A stretch of DNA of 52,068 nt from Burkholderiales bacterium. Lineage in GTDB: Bacteria > Pseudomonadota > Gammaproteobacteria > Burkholderiales > Burkholderiaceae_C. The stretch spans positions 1 to 52,068 of the forward strand of contig JACPYV010000048.1 in NCBI GenBank assembly GCA_016195825.1, given 5' to 3'. The position numbers and the translations under genes were made by a program. The notes beneath the pieces are model-generated. The model ran no database searches. It was not told the origin of the DNA and saw only the letters and a program-made list of their open reading frames with translations. This document shows positions 10,172 through 18,571 of this stretch, in pieces; within the stretch, counting starts at the first letter, position 1; each line of letters opens with the position of its first letter.

Positions 10172-11546
10172 GCGGGTCTCCGTCGGTTGCGGTTTGCAGG
10201 GCAGCGACCACTTGTTCCATCTTCATGAAGCGCGAGCCCTTGACCAGGGTCTGGGCCACGTCGGGTTGTTCTTGCAGGGCGGCGATCAGCGCTGCTGTGG
10301 TGTCGAAGGCACGGGCGCGCGGGCCGTAGGCTGTGGCCGTGTCGCGGGCGGCGCTGCCGGCCGTCCACAGGTGGGCGATGCCACGCTCGGCCGCGTAGGC
10401 GCCGACCTCGCGGTGGAAGGCCGGGCCGTCATTGCCGACCTCGCCCATGTCGCCCAGCACCAGCCAGCCGTCACCGGGCATACCGGCCAGCAAGTCGATG
10501 GCGGCGCGCACGCTGTCAGGGTTGGCGTTGTAGCTGTCGTCGATGAGCGTCAGGCCGCCACGGTAGGTCTTCAGCTCCGAGCGGCCCTTGACCGCGCGGA
10601 AGGCTTCCAGGCCCTGCGCGATGGCGGTCAGCGGGGCGCCAGCGGCGAGCGCACAGGCGGCCGCCCCCAACGCGTTGCGCACGTTGTGCTCGCCGGCCAT
10701 GTGCAGCGCGACGGGCGCAGTGCCGGCGGGCGTGTGCAGCTCCAGCGCCCAGTGCGTGCCCATCCAGGCCGCATCGCCGGTCACGTCGGCTTCGCCGCGC
10801 AGGGCGAAGCTGAGGTGCGGGCGGTTGCCAGCCAGCTCCAGCCAGATCGGCGCGCAGGCATCCTCTGCCGGGAAGATGGCGCAGCCGCTCGGGGCCAGGG
10901 CCTCGATGACGGCGCCGTTCTCCCGCGCGACGGCCTCGACCGTCGCCATGAACTCCTGGTGCTCGCGCTGGGCGTTGTTCACCAGGGCCACCGTCGGCTG
11001 CGTCATCGCGGCCAGCGGCGCGATCTCGCCAGGATGGTTCATGCCCAGCTCGACGACAGCCGCACGGTGGCTGACCTCGTCGTCATGGCGCAGGCGCAGC
11101 AGCGTCAGCGGCACGCCGATGTCGTTGTTGTAGTTGCCCTCAGTGGCCAGCGCATCGTCGCCCACCCAGGCGCGCAGGATGCTGGCGATCATCTGCGTCG
11201 TCGTGGTCTTGCCATTGCTGCCGGTGACGGCGATGACGGACAGCTGCTGCTGGCGGCGCCAGGCAGCAGCGAGCTGGCCCAGAGCGGCCTTGGCGTCGGT
11301 CACCAGCAGGCCGGGCAGACCGGCTTCGGCGAGGCCGCGCTCGGCGAGCGCAGCCACCGCGCCGGACGCCTTGGCCTGAGCCAGGAAGTCGTTCGCGTCG
11401 AAGCGCTCACCGCGCAGCGCGACGAACAGGTCACCGACGCGCAGCGTGCGCGTGTCGCTGTGCACGCGGGCGAAGGGGGTCGAGCCGTCGCCCACCAGCG
11501 TCGAGCCGGGCAGCAGCGCCTGCGCCTGCGCCAGGTTCAGAAACAT
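10161..11546 (-). CDS. murF: UDP-MurNAc-tripeptide--D-Ala-D-Ala ligase MurF
   Basis: MurF adds D-Ala-D-Ala to the tripeptide precursor, completing the cytoplasmic pentapeptide. The start chosen (ATG 11546-11544, [14 protein letters not shown]) gives 461 residues and the normal N-terminal domain with [20 protein letters not shown]. Other motifs: P-loop [23 protein letters not shown], the NAQREHQEF region and [10 protein letters not shown]. The open frame extends upstream into the murE end in another frame, which is not MurF. An 82-nt spacer separates it from murE, one of the few non-overlapping junctions in the cluster. Confidence 0.97.
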   Translation of the reverse strand: MFLNLAQAQALLPGSTLVGDGSTPFARVHSDTRTLRVGDLFVALRGERFDANDFLAQAKASGAVAALAERGLAEAGLPGLLVTDAKAALGQLAAAWRRQQQLSVIAVTGSNGKTTTTQMIASILRAWVGDDALATEGNYNNDIGVPLTLLRLRHDDEVSHRAAVVELGMNHPGEIAPLAAMTQPTVALVNNAQREHQEFMATVEAVARENGAVIEALAPSGCAIFPAEDACAPIWLELAGNRPHLSFALRGEADVTGDAAWMGTHWALELHTPAGTAPVALHMAGEHNVRNALGAAACALAAGAPLTAIAQGLEAFRAVKGRSELKTYRGGLTLIDDSYNANPDSVRAAIDLLAGMPGDGWLVLGDMGEVGNDGPAFHREVGAYAAERGIAHLWTAGSAARDTATAYGPRARAFDTTAALIAALQEQPDVAQTLVKGSRFMKMEQVVAALQTATDGDPHAA

Positions 11547-11628
11547 GTTGGCCCCTCGTCCGATGAATCCGTCGGCCGGTCCCCCGAAGGGAAGCTCGCT
11601 GGCTGGGGGCGGCCCTGCGCTGCGCGGC

Positions 11629-13104
11629 TCACAGCCCCGCCCTTTCCAGCAGCGCCGCGCGCGCCTCGGCAACGTCGGAGAAGGGTCGGCGCACGCCCAT
11701 GACCTCCTGGTAGTCCTCGTGCCCCTTGCCGGCGACGAGCACGATGTCGCGCGCGCCGGCCTCGGCGATGGCCGCACGGATGGCTTCCTCGCGGGCTTCG
11801 ATGACGGTGGCTCCCGGCGCACTGGCGGTGATGTCAGCCAGGATCTGCGCCGGCGCCTCGGTGCGCGGGTTGTCGGTGGTCACGACGACGCGACCCGACA
11901 GGCGCGCTGCGATGGCCCCCATCTGCGGCCGCTTGCCCCGATCGCGGTCGCCGCCGCAGCCGAACACGCAGACCAGTTGGCCGCCGCGTGCCGTTGCCAG
12001 GCTCTGCAAGGCCGACAGCGCCTTGTCCAGCGCATCCGGCGTGTGGGCGTAGTCCACGACGACCTGCGGCAGCTCGCGGCCGTTGCCCACGCGCTGCATG
12101 CGGCCTGGCACCGGCGTCACGCGGGACAGCGCGCGGGCCACGTCGGCCAGCGCGTGGCCTTGCGCACGCAGCGCGCCTGCCACGCCCAGCAGGTTGGCGG
12201 CGTTGTAGTCGCCAATCAGGCCGGTCCGCACGTCGACGGCTTCAGCCCCCTCGTGCAACGTGAAGGCCAGGCCCTCGGCGGTGTAGTGCAGGCCGCGCGC
12301 GGTGAGGCGTGCGTTGCTGCTTTCGATGCTGGTGCTCCAGACGTCCAACCCGCCCAGCTCCGCGGCCAGCGCGGCACCCTTGGCATCGTCGACGTTGATG
12401 ACGGCGGCACGCAGCCCGGGGAAGCCGGGATCGGCGAACAGCGCCCGCTTGGCCGCCCAGTAGGCGTCCATGCTGCCGTGGTAGTCCAGGTGGTCCTGCG
12501 TGAAGTTGGTGAAGATGGCAACACGGATGGCGCTGCCAGCCAGCCGCCCCTCATTGAGCCCGATGCTGGACGCCTCGATGGCGCAGGCCGAGAAATCCTG
12601 GTCCCGCATGCGGGCGAACGCAGCCTGCAGCAGCACGGGGTCGGGCGTGGTCAGGCCGTTGTAGTCGAGCTTGGGCGGCTCGCCGATACCAAGCGTGCCG
12701 ACCACGCCGCAGCGCCGGCCCAGGCCGGCCGAGGCCTGCGCGATCCACCAAACCGACGAAGTCTTGCCATTGGTGCCGGTGACGGCGATGACGTCCAGCA
12801 CGTCGGTGGGCTTGCCGAAGAAGGTCGCGGCGATCTCGCCGGTGCGGGCCTTGAGGCCGGGCAGCGAGGCCACGCGCGCGTCGACGAAGCCGAAGCGCTC
12901 GACGTCGGAGTCTTCCACCAGGCAGGTGGACGCGCCCGCCGCCAGCGCTGCCGTGACGAACTCTCGGCCGTCTCGCGCATAGCCAGGCCAGGCGATGAAG
13001 GCATCGCCGGGTTGGACCGCGCGGCTGTCGGTGCGCAGCGTGCCAGTGCACCACTCGGCCAGCCAGCGGGCGGCGGCGTCGGGGGATTTCAGGCGTGTGA
13101 GCAT
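11629..13104 (-). CDS. murE: UDP-MurNAc-L-Ala-D-Glu--2,6-diaminopimelate ligase MurE
   Basis: MurE adds the third residue of the stem peptide. The 491-residue protein has DSRAVQPGDAFIAWPG in the N-terminal domain, the P-loop VTGTNGKTSSVWW, the NFTQDHLDYHG motif, and DYAHTPDALDKAL. The TTDNPRTEAP segment contains the DNPR box that marks meso-diaminopimelate-specific MurE enzymes, consistent with Gram-negative peptidoglycan. Its start shares one base with the ftsI stop (TGATG), so it is coupled to ftsI. Confidence 0.98.
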   Translation of the reverse strand: MLTRLKSPDAAARWLAEWCTGTLRTDSRAVQPGDAFIAWPGYARDGREFVTAALAAGASTCLVEDSDVERFGFVDARVASLPGLKARTGEIAATFFGKPTDVLDVIAVTGTNGKTSSVWWIAQASAGLGRRCGVVGTLGIGEPPKLDYNGLTTPDPVLLQAAFARMRDQDFSACAIEASSIGLNEGRLAGSAIRVAIFTNFTQDHLDYHGSMDAYWAAKRALFADPGFPGLRAAVINVDDAKGAALAAELGGLDVWSTSIESSNARLTARGLHYTAEGLAFTLHEGAEAVDVRTGLIGDYNAANLLGVAGALRAQGHALADVARALSRVTPVPGRMQRVGNGRELPQVVVDYAHTPDALDKALSALQSLATARGGQLVCVFGCGGDRDRGKRPQMGAIAARLSGRVVVTTDNPRTEAPAQILADITASAPGATVIEAREEAIRAAIAEAGARDIVLVAGKGHEDYQEVMGVRRPFSDVAEARAALLERAGL

Positions 13105-14888
13105 CAGAAACTTTCCTCGACCGCGGTGGCCTTCTGGTTGGCGACGATCTGGCTCTTCACGTCCAGGTCGGGCGGCACGCCCAGCAGGCGCAGCGTCTGC
13201 GCAGTGACCTGACTGAACACCGGGCCGGCGACCTTGCCGCCGTAGTACACGCCGCCGGTCGGCTCATCGACCATCACGGCCACGACGATGCGCGGGTTGC
13301 TAATGGGCGCGATGCCGACGAACCACGAGCGGTACTTATGGCTGGCGTAGCCGCGGCCCTCCTGCTTGTGGGCCGTGCCGCTCTTGCCACCGATGCTGTA
13401 GCCCGGCACCTGGGCATCGGGCGCCGTGCCGCCGGGGCCGGCAGCGGCCTGCAGCATCAGCCGCAGGTCCTGGGTCACCTTGGGTGAGAACACGCGGATG
13501 CCGGCGACCGGGTGGTCGTGCGGCTGGCGCAGCATGCTGACGGGGATGATCTCGCCGTCGCGCGCGAACACGGTGTAGGCACGCGCCAGCTGGAACAGCG
13601 ACGCCGACAGGCCGTAGCCGTAGCTCATGGTCGCCTGCTCGATGGGGCGCCAGGTCTTGTACGGGCGCAGCTTGCCGGTGATGGCGCCGGGGAAGCTGAT
13701 CTGCGGCCGCTGGCCCAGGCCGATGGCCGTGAACATCTCGTGCATCTCGCGCGGCTGCATCTGCATCGCGAGCTTGGTGGCGCCGATGTTGCTGGAGAAC
13801 TTGATGACCTCGCGCACCGGGATCACGCCGTGAGCGTGCGTGTCGCTGATGACCGCACCCTGGAAGGCGTACTTGCCGTTGCCAGTGTCGACCATGGTGT
13901 CCGGCGTGCTGCGGCCGGTCTCCATCGACAGCCCCGCGATGAAGGGCTTCATCGTCGAGCCGGGCTCGAACACGTCGGTCAGCGCGCGGTTGCGCAGTTG
14001 CTCGCCCGAGAGGTTCTGGCGGTTGCCCGGGTCGTAGCTCGGGTAGTTGGCCAGCGCCAGCACCTCACCGCTCTGCGCATCCAGCACGACCACCGAGCCG
14101 GCCTTGGCATGGTTTTCGGCCACCGCGTCGCGGATGCGCTGGTAGGCGAAGAACTGCACCTTGGAGTCGACGGACAGGTCGATGTCCTGGCCGTTGGCTG
14201 CGGGCACCACGTCGCCGATGTCTTCCACCACGCGGCCCAGCCGGTCGCGCACGACGGAGCGTGAACCGTCGCGGCCCTGTAGCTCCTTCTGGAAGGCCAG
14301 CTCGATGCCCTCCTGTCCGCGATCCTCCACGTTGGTGAAGCCCACCACATGGGCCGCCGCCTCGCCCTCGGGGTACTTGCGCCGGTACTCTCGGTCCTGG
14401 AATACGCCCTTCAGGCCCAGCGCCTTCACCTTGGCGGCGGTGTCGTCGTCGGACAGGCGCTTGAGCCAGACGAAACGCGTCTCCGGGTTGAGCTTGGCCT
14501 CCAGCTCCTTGTTCGACAGACCCAGCGCCTGGGCCAGGGCCTGGCGCTTGTCGCCGTCGGCGTCGACTTCCTTCGGGATCGCCCAGATCGACGGCACGGC
14601 CACGCTGGCGGCCAGGGTCTGGCCGGTGCGGTCGTTGATGCGGCCGCGGCTGGCCGGCAGCTCCAGGGTGTGGGCGTAGCGGGCCTCGCCCTGCTTCTGG
14701 AAGAAGTCGGTGTTCAGCACCTGCACGTAGACGGCACGTGCCAGCAGCCCGGCGAAGGCCAGGCCCACCAGCGCGACCAGGAAGCGCGAACGCCACGGCG
14801 GCGTCTTGGACGCCAGCAGCGGGCTGGTGGAATAGCTGACGCCGCGGCCCGAGCCGAGGGCGCGCGCGCCGGACTTGGCGCGGCTCAT
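13104..14888 (-). CDS. ftsI: Septal peptidoglycan transpeptidase FtsI (PBP3)
   Basis: FtsI is the class B penicillin-binding protein that cross-links septal peptidoglycan with FtsW. The 594-residue protein has a cytoplasmic tail, one membrane segment at about residues 35-55, the pedestal domain (ASRGRINDRTGQTLA motif), and the penicillin-binding domain with the SxxK motif (FEPGSTMKPF), SxN (KFSSNIG) and KSG (GGKSGTAHK). It overlaps the ftsL stop by 4 nt (14885-14888). The sequence looks intact although its partner ftsL just upstream does not. Confidence 0.98.
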   Translation of the reverse strand: MSRAKSGARALGSGRGVSYSTSPLLASKTPPWRSRFLVALVGLAFAGLLARAVYVQVLNTDFFQKQGEARYAHTLELPASRGRINDRTGQTLAASVAVPSIWAIPKEVDADGDKRQALAQALGLSNKELEAKLNPETRFVWLKRLSDDDTAAKVKALGLKGVFQDREYRRKYPEGEAAAHVVGFTNVEDRGQEGIELAFQKELQGRDGSRSVVRDRLGRVVEDIGDVVPAANGQDIDLSVDSKVQFFAYQRIRDAVAENHAKAGSVVVLDAQSGEVLALANYPSYDPGNRQNLSGEQLRNRALTDVFEPGSTMKPFIAGLSMETGRSTPDTMVDTGNGKYAFQGAVISDTHAHGVIPVREVIKFSSNIGATKLAMQMQPREMHEMFTAIGLGQRPQISFPGAITGKLRPYKTWRPIEQATMSYGYGLSASLFQLARAYTVFARDGEIIPVSMLRQPHDHPVAGIRVFSPKVTQDLRLMLQAAAGPGGTAPDAQVPGYSIGGKSGTAHKQEGRGYASHKYRSWFVGIAPISNPRIVVAVMVDEPTGGVYYGGKVAGPVFSQVTAQTLRLLGVPPDLDVKSQIVANQKATAVEESF

Positions 14889-15082
14889 GGGGACACCCCA
14901 GAGGCGACGACGGCTGGCGAAATCAACCGCATGCCCAGGCGCTCACGCGCCACCTGCTCCACGCGCAGGTTGGTCGCCTGGGCATGGCGCTCGGCCTTCA
15001 GCCGTTCGGCGTCGGCGGCCAGGCGCTGGCCCTCGGCCTTGGCTTTGTCACGCGCGGCGAACAGGCGGCGCGACTCGTAGGC
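14885..15082 (-). pseudogene. ftsL: Cell division protein FtsL, C-terminal two thirds only, no start or membrane segment
   Basis: FtsL is a small bitopic coiled-coil protein that joins FtsB and FtsQ and activates FtsWI. The minus strand encodes 65 residues that match the FtsL periplasmic part: [18 protein letters not shown], a heptad-rich helix, then ARERLGMRLISPAVV, ending at TGA overlapping ftsI. The family N-terminus, a short cytoplasmic piece plus one membrane helix of about 20 residues, is absent. Upstream the frame is open only back to a TGA at 15128-15126, and in that stretch there is no ATG, GTG or TTG; it is instead rsmH read out of frame. The missing part is exactly what a deletion across the rsmH/ftsL border would remove. 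As sequenced it should not make a working FtsL. Confidence 0.85.
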
Positions 15083-15890
15083 GCCGGTCCACCACAGCCT
15101 TGCTGTGGGCGGCGATGAATTGCTTCACGCGCCGGTCCTCCAGCGAGTGGAAGCTGATGATGCTCAGCCGCCCACCGGGTGCCAGCAAGTGCAGCGCCGC
15201 GATCAAGCCCTGCTCAAGCTCCTCAAGCTCGCCATTGACATGAATCCGAAGGGCTTGAAAGGTACGCGTGGCCGGGTCCTGGCCGGGCTCGCGGGTCTTG
15301 ACCGTGCGAGCCACGAGTTCGCGCAACTCGTCGGTGCGCGCGAGGGGCGCACCGGCTTCTCGGCGAGCAACAACCGCCTTTGCAATCTGGCCAGCAAACC
15401 GTTCTTCGCCATAGTCTCGAATCACCCGTGCAATCTCGCGCTCGTCGCCCCGCGCCAGGAAGTCCGCCGCGCTTTCGCCGCGGGTCGTGTCCATGCGCAT
15501 GTCCAGCGGGCCGTCGAAACGAAAACTGAAGCCACGCGCCGGGTTGTCGATCTGTGGGCTGGACACGCCCAGGTCCAGCAGCACGCCGTCGACCTGGTGC
15601 ACCCCGATGGCGGCGAGCTGGTCCGACATGTCGGCAAAGGCGCTGTGCAGTATGGTGAAGCGCGGATCGGTGATGGCGGCCGCGGCGGCGACCGCCTCGG
15701 GGTCGCGGTCGATGCCGATCAGCCGGCCTTGCGGGCCCAGCCGCGCCAGCAGCGCACGCGAGTGACCACCACGGCCGAAGGTGCCATCCACGTAGACGCC
15801 GTCCGGCCGCGCAAGCACCCCGTCCACCGCCTCGTCCAGCAGCACGGTGGTGTGGCGGAACTCGGCGGGTTCTGTCACTTCGGCGCCCAT
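15048..15890 (-). CDS. rsmH: 16S rRNA (cytosine1402-N4)-methyltransferase RsmH, C-terminus truncated
   Basis: RsmH (MraW) methylates C1402 of 16S rRNA. From the ATG at 15890 the protein has 280 residues, with the SAM motif [12 protein letters not shown], the [15 protein letters not shown] motif, [14 protein letters not shown] and the late motif [18 protein letters not shown]. Family members run about 300-315 residues, with a conserved tail of the type RVKPSEAEVAANPRARSA after the DRR that follows [10 protein letters not shown]. Here the match stops at AVVDRR, then ten unrelated residues and a stop occur in what is ftsL sequence. The catalytic core is complete, so activity may survive, but the tail is lost together with the ftsL start. 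The start shares a base with the mraZ stop (TGATG). Confidence 0.93.
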   Translation of the reverse strand: MGAEVTEPAEFRHTTVLLDEAVDGVLARPDGVYVDGTFGRGGHSRALLARLGPQGRLIGIDRDPEAVAAAAAITDPRFTILHSAFADMSDQLAAIGVHQVDGVLLDLGVSSPQIDNPARGFSFRFDGPLDMRMDTTRGESAADFLARGDEREIARVIRDYGEERFAGQIAKAVVARREAGAPLARTDELRELVARTVKTREPGQDPATRTFQALRIHVNGELEELEQGLIAALHLLAPGGRLSIISFHSLEDRRVKQFIAAHSKAVVDRRLRVAPPVRRA

Positions 15891-16330
15891 CAGAAGCTGA
15901 AATCCTTGAGCGCGTCCGGCAGCGGGCCGGCCATGACCTCGGCCTCGTGGGCAGCATGGGCTTCGGCATCCCACAGCTCGAAGTGGCTGCCCATGCCCAG
16001 CAGCATCACGTCGTTCTTGAGCCCGGCGCTCTTGCGCAGCTCGGGCGAGATCAGCACGCGCGCGGCGGAGTCAATGTCGACGTCCATCGCGTTGCCGAGG
16101 AAGACCCGCTTCCAGCCGGCCGCCGACATCGGCAGCGCCGCGACCTTGTCACGGAACTGCTCCCAGGTCGGGCGCGGAAACAGCATCAGGCAACCATCCG
16201 GGTGCTTGGTGACCGTCAGCCGGCCGCCGCACAGCAGCTGCAACACCTCCCGGTGGCGAGTAGGCACGCTCAGGCGGCCCTTGGCATCTAAGGCCAAGTT
16301 GGAGGCTCCCTGAAAGACGATTTCCGACAC
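15890..16330 (-). CDS. mraZ: Transcriptional regulator MraZ
   Basis: MraZ is an AbrB-fold DNA-binding protein encoded first in dcw clusters and represses its own promoter in the bacteria studied. The 146-residue protein has the two tandem MraZ repeats: [19 protein letters not shown] with a DxKGR motif, and [19 protein letters not shown] in the second half. The start codon is GTG (16330-16328), preceded by GGTGA at a 4-nt distance; no ATG lies nearby in frame. The start codon itself belongs to the last of four GTG boxes, so the repressor site extends over the ribosome site. Confidence 0.96.
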   Translation of the reverse strand: MSEIVFQGASNLALDAKGRLSVPTRHREVLQLLCGGRLTVTKHPDGCLMLFPRPTWEQFRDKVAALPMSAAGWKRVFLGNAMDVDIDSAARVLISPELRKSAGLKNDVMLLGMGSHFELWDAEAHAAHEAEVMAGPLPDALKDFSF

Positions 16331-16361
16331 TTTTCACCACGAAAGGACACTTCTCCCCACT
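16328..16361 (-). promoter_or_regulatory. MraZ operator: four GTG boxes at 10-bp spacing
   Basis: On the minus strand GTG occurs at 16360-16358, 16350-16348, 16340-16338 and 16330-16328, exactly 10 bp apart, in the contexts AAAGTGGGGA, GAAGTGTCCT, TTCGTGGTGA and AAAGTGTCGG. MraZ of other bacteria binds three or four direct TGGG- or AAAGTG-type repeats one helical turn apart upstream of mraZ. The array starts in the -10 element and runs through the ribosome site into the mraZ start codon. Function is inferred from position and periodicity. Confidence 0.8.
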
Positions 16362-16387
16362 TTAAGCCCTGCAACCCCCGTGGTCAA
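16359..16387 (-). promoter_or_regulatory. Candidate sigma70 promoter of the dcw cluster (PmraZ)
   Basis: Reading the minus strand, TTGACC (16387-16382) and TAAAGT (16364-16359) are separated by 17 nt, a good -35 and a fair -10. The predicted transcript start near 16352 leaves a leader of about 20 nt before mraZ. The -10 shares bases with the first GTG box, so MraZ binding should block RNA polymerase directly. No other promoter this good is visible upstream of mraZ. Confidence 0.65.
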
Positions 16388-16531
16388 GATTGCGCACAAG
16401 TTTTTTCAATGAAATCAAGCACTTAGCGGCGACTGTTGAAAATTACAGTGCGCTTCAAAAATATCGTTCATAAATAAGGACTTGCCAAGATATTGAGAAG
16501 TGGCGCTTGAAGTTTCAATCGCAGTCCGTTC

Positions 16532-16691
16532 CGTGTTTGTCCCCGCCTGGAGACGTGTACCAGGCCAGGGAACTCGTGTTCCAACCCACGAACCGCGTGT
16601 CACCCCCGCGAACTGGCCGCTGACGGCCGACCTTGCCTCTAGGAACGGCGTGTTTCACGCCCGCGAACCGTGTGCTTGCCTTGAGAACTGG
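16532..16691. repeat. Degenerate tandem array of 21-22 bp units
   Basis: Units beginning CGTGT start at 16532, 16554, 16575, 16596, 16649 and about 16670, so the period is 22, 21, 21, then one 53-bp gap holding a decayed unit, then 21. Units share CGTGT at the left, a C-rich middle and GAAC(C/T)G at the right. The array fills the space between the dcw promoter and the accessory genes. Its period of seven codons would allow heptapeptide repeats on either strand, but no ORF with a convincing start covers it. Units are contiguous and diverged, so it is not CRISPR. Confidence 0.6.
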
Positions 16692-16711
16692 CGGCTCCGA
16701 TCTCCGATCAG

Positions 16712-16933
16712 CTACATCGGCGCGTCGCCCGCGTCCTTGTCGACGCGCTTGCGCTTCGGTGGCGACGGTGTCGCCAACGGCAGCCGCTTGTTGATGACAA
16801 GGTCGCCGTTCTCGACGACGCTGTACAGGAATGGCCAGTCACGCGGCAGGAGTCGCGTCGGCATCCCAGGACGAAGAGGCAATGGCCCCGAAGGTTCGGG
16901 CTCTAGCGCAGGCTTCTTCTTGCTTGTTGCCAT
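16712..16933 (-). CDS. Hypothetical small protein downstream of hipA
   Basis: Not recognised. The 73-residue product begins 21 nt after the hipA stop on the same strand, so it could be the third gene of the hip operon. It is rich in Pro, Lys and Arg, with a basic start (MATSKKKP), a central LLPRDWPFLYSVVENGDLVI segment and a basic PPKRKRVDKD tail. The central part might fold as a short beta-rich domain; the rest looks disordered. The ribosome site is weak. It may be a real small gene or a chance open frame. Confidence 0.4.
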   Translation of the reverse strand: MATSKKKPALEPEPSGPLPLRPGMPTRLLPRDWPFLYSVVENGDLVINKRLPLATPSPPKRKRVDKDAGDAPM

Positions 16934-16954
16934 CAGTCGGCGCCTGCCGCTTGA

Positions 16955-18292
16955 CTAGCGTTGACCTGGCAGCGGAGAGCGCCCAACCTTTTCAACCTTC
17001 CGCCGCTTCCTAGGAAGCGGATCAGGAAACTTGGCCTCCGCGATTGGCTCGTCCAAGCAGGGAAGACTCCAGGTCTTTTGAAGGCGCAAGCTGTTCATCC
17101 CGTCGTTCCACGCGTGCAGCATCCGCTTTCCGGTTTCATGGAACGAGGGGTAGCGCTTTGTAGCCTCAACGACTTGGGGCGTGACCTGAACGATGGCTTC
17201 GCAGATGCGCTCGACGCGCCCATACGTCCGAGATGGCAACACGTTGCATCTTGTCTGCAGGAATCGCTCAAGCGTCTTTCCCGGAAGCCACGTGCTCCGC
17301 CCGCCAACAGACATTCCTGGGGGATTGGTGGCGTAGTCGTCGTACACGGTAATGGTCAGCATGTCGTAGACAGGAGCCAGTTGAACCTGCTCACGCGAGC
17401 TGTACAGCAGCGCGATGTTTTTCGTGTGGCAGTCAGCGTTGCGTAGTGCGTAGGTCAGCAGCAGCAAATCTGCAAGGTTGGAGAGCGCGGGGCCCTGTTG
17501 CCCGGCATCCGGGATCACATCCTTGATACGAGAGACGACTCGTTCCCATGTCGACTCGTACTTCTGCTCGGGACGTAGCGTGAGCAAGCTGCACAGGTCC
17601 TCCATGCCTTTGCGTGTCTTCCCGCCCTCCTCGAAATCGAAGCGATGGACGACCAGAGCTTGGCCGTCCTCTGAGACTTCGGTCGCGGCTGTCGGGAATC
17701 CAGCTTGGCGAGACACCTCCATGCATAGGTGCTCATTGAGAGCAACGCCTGGCAGCCGTGAGGTCGTCCCTTTGATGATGTACCGGTCGGTTGCCAATGT
17801 GCCCTTCCCGAACTCCCCCAGCGTATTGGGCGAGAGGAACTTCGGGACAACACCAGAGACCCCGGATGTGGCGTGTCTGCGGACCAGCTCGACGAAGGCC
17901 TCTTCGGAGTTGTCTCCCCGCAGGATGCCGTTCAAATCAAATGCCACAGGGGGCTGAGTCGGGTCGGAGTCCGGCGTGGCGACTTTGACGCGCCCGATCG
18001 CGTTGCGGCCAACCACGGACAGCAGATTCAATGGGGAAGCGCCCACGTGCGGACCGAGTTGCTCCTGGAGGACCGAGAGCAAGAAGCCTTCCGGCAGGTT
18101 CATCCTGAACAGCGGATGAAGCTCCGGGTAGGCATAGGATTCCGTTCGTACCGGCATGAGCAAAGAGACAAAGAGCTCAGGAGGAACGTCAGGGTGATAG
18201 GTCATCACGTGCCGGAAGCCGTCTGGCGACTCCAGCGTAGCGACCGGCTTGTCATGAACGTAGACGTGCAGCTTCACAGGTCTCTGCCCCAC
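16955..18292 (-). CDS. hipA: HipA-family serine/threonine kinase toxin
   Basis: HipA toxins are kinases of the type II HipBA toxin-antitoxin family; the E. coli enzyme phosphorylates glutamyl-tRNA synthetase and induces dormancy. The 445-residue protein has the N-terminal HipA domain (residues about 1-105), a glycine-rich loop with SGVSGVVPKF (143-152), the ATP-lysine strand YIIKG (K174), LVVHRFDF, the catalytic loop NADCHTKN (D287, N292) and the metal-binding VYDMLT (D310). All kinase residues appear present. It overlaps hipB by 19 nt. The long basic C-terminal tail (PRKRRKVEKVGR) is unlike the compact E. coli end. The target cannot be told from the sequence. Confidence 0.93.
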   Translation of the reverse strand: MGQRPVKLHVYVHDKPVATLESPDGFRHVMTYHPDVPPELFVSLLMPVRTESYAYPELHPLFRMNLPEGFLLSVLQEQLGPHVGASPLNLLSVVGRNAIGRVKVATPDSDPTQPPVAFDLNGILRGDNSEEAFVELVRRHATSGVSGVVPKFLSPNTLGEFGKGTLATDRYIIKGTTSRLPGVALNEHLCMEVSRQAGFPTAATEVSEDGQALVVHRFDFEEGGKTRKGMEDLCSLLTLRPEQKYESTWERVVSRIKDVIPDAGQQGPALSNLADLLLLTYALRNADCHTKNIALLYSSREQVQLAPVYDMLTITVYDDYATNPPGMSVGGRSTWLPGKTLERFLQTRCNVLPSRTYGRVERICEAIVQVTPQVVEATKRYPSFHETGKRMLHAWNDGMNSLRLQKTWSLPCLDEPIAEAKFPDPLPRKRRKVEKVGRSPLPGQR

Positions 18293-18570
18293 CTCAACAC
18301 CTTGGTATCTCCCGCCTCACGCCGCTGACGCTCCGCCAACGCGTCGTCAAGGGTGAAGGTTGTGCTCTTAGGCATGAACGCCAGCTCGTACCCCAGCGCT
18401 TCCAGAAGCCGAAGCAGCTTGCCGGATCCGAACTCTGCAACGCCTCCGGTTTCAAAACGCGCAAGCGTCGACTGGCCAAGACCACAGAGCTCGCCCAGTT
18501 GCTTCTGGGTCAAGCCGCGTTCATGTCTCAGCTGAGCTACTGCTTGTCCTAACGTCTGAAGGCTGTCCAT
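18274..18570 (-). CDS. hipB: HipB-like antitoxin / HTH repressor
   Basis: The 98-residue protein carries an XRE/Cro helix-turn-helix at about residues 7-60 (HERGLTQKQLGELCGLGQST for the recognition helices). The C-terminal tail is short and would supply HipA contact and autoregulation. The order antitoxin then toxin with a 19-nt overlap is the classic hipBA layout. No clear ribosome site precedes the ATG at 18570; instead an operator-like copy of TGCCGTATTTG ends next to the start codon, so initiation may be weak or partly governed by repressor binding. Confidence 0.92.
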   Translation of the reverse strand: MDSLQTLGQAVAQLRHERGLTQKQLGELCGLGQSTLARFETGGVAEFGSGKLLRLLEALGYELAFMPKSTTFTLDDALAERQRREAGDTKVLRWGRDL

Positions 18571-18571
18571 A

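Noticed and set aside
10170..13212. Two long plus-strand frames opposite murF and murE
   Set aside because: Shadows of intact Mur ligase genes.
16532..16691. CRISPR array
   Set aside because: Repeats are contiguous and degenerate with no unique spacers, and there are no cas genes.
16500..16958. 152-codon plus-strand frame through the 21-22 bp repeats
   Set aside because: No ribosome site, no domain outside the repeats; its end lies in the opposite-strand small ORF. The array is better treated as DNA repeats.
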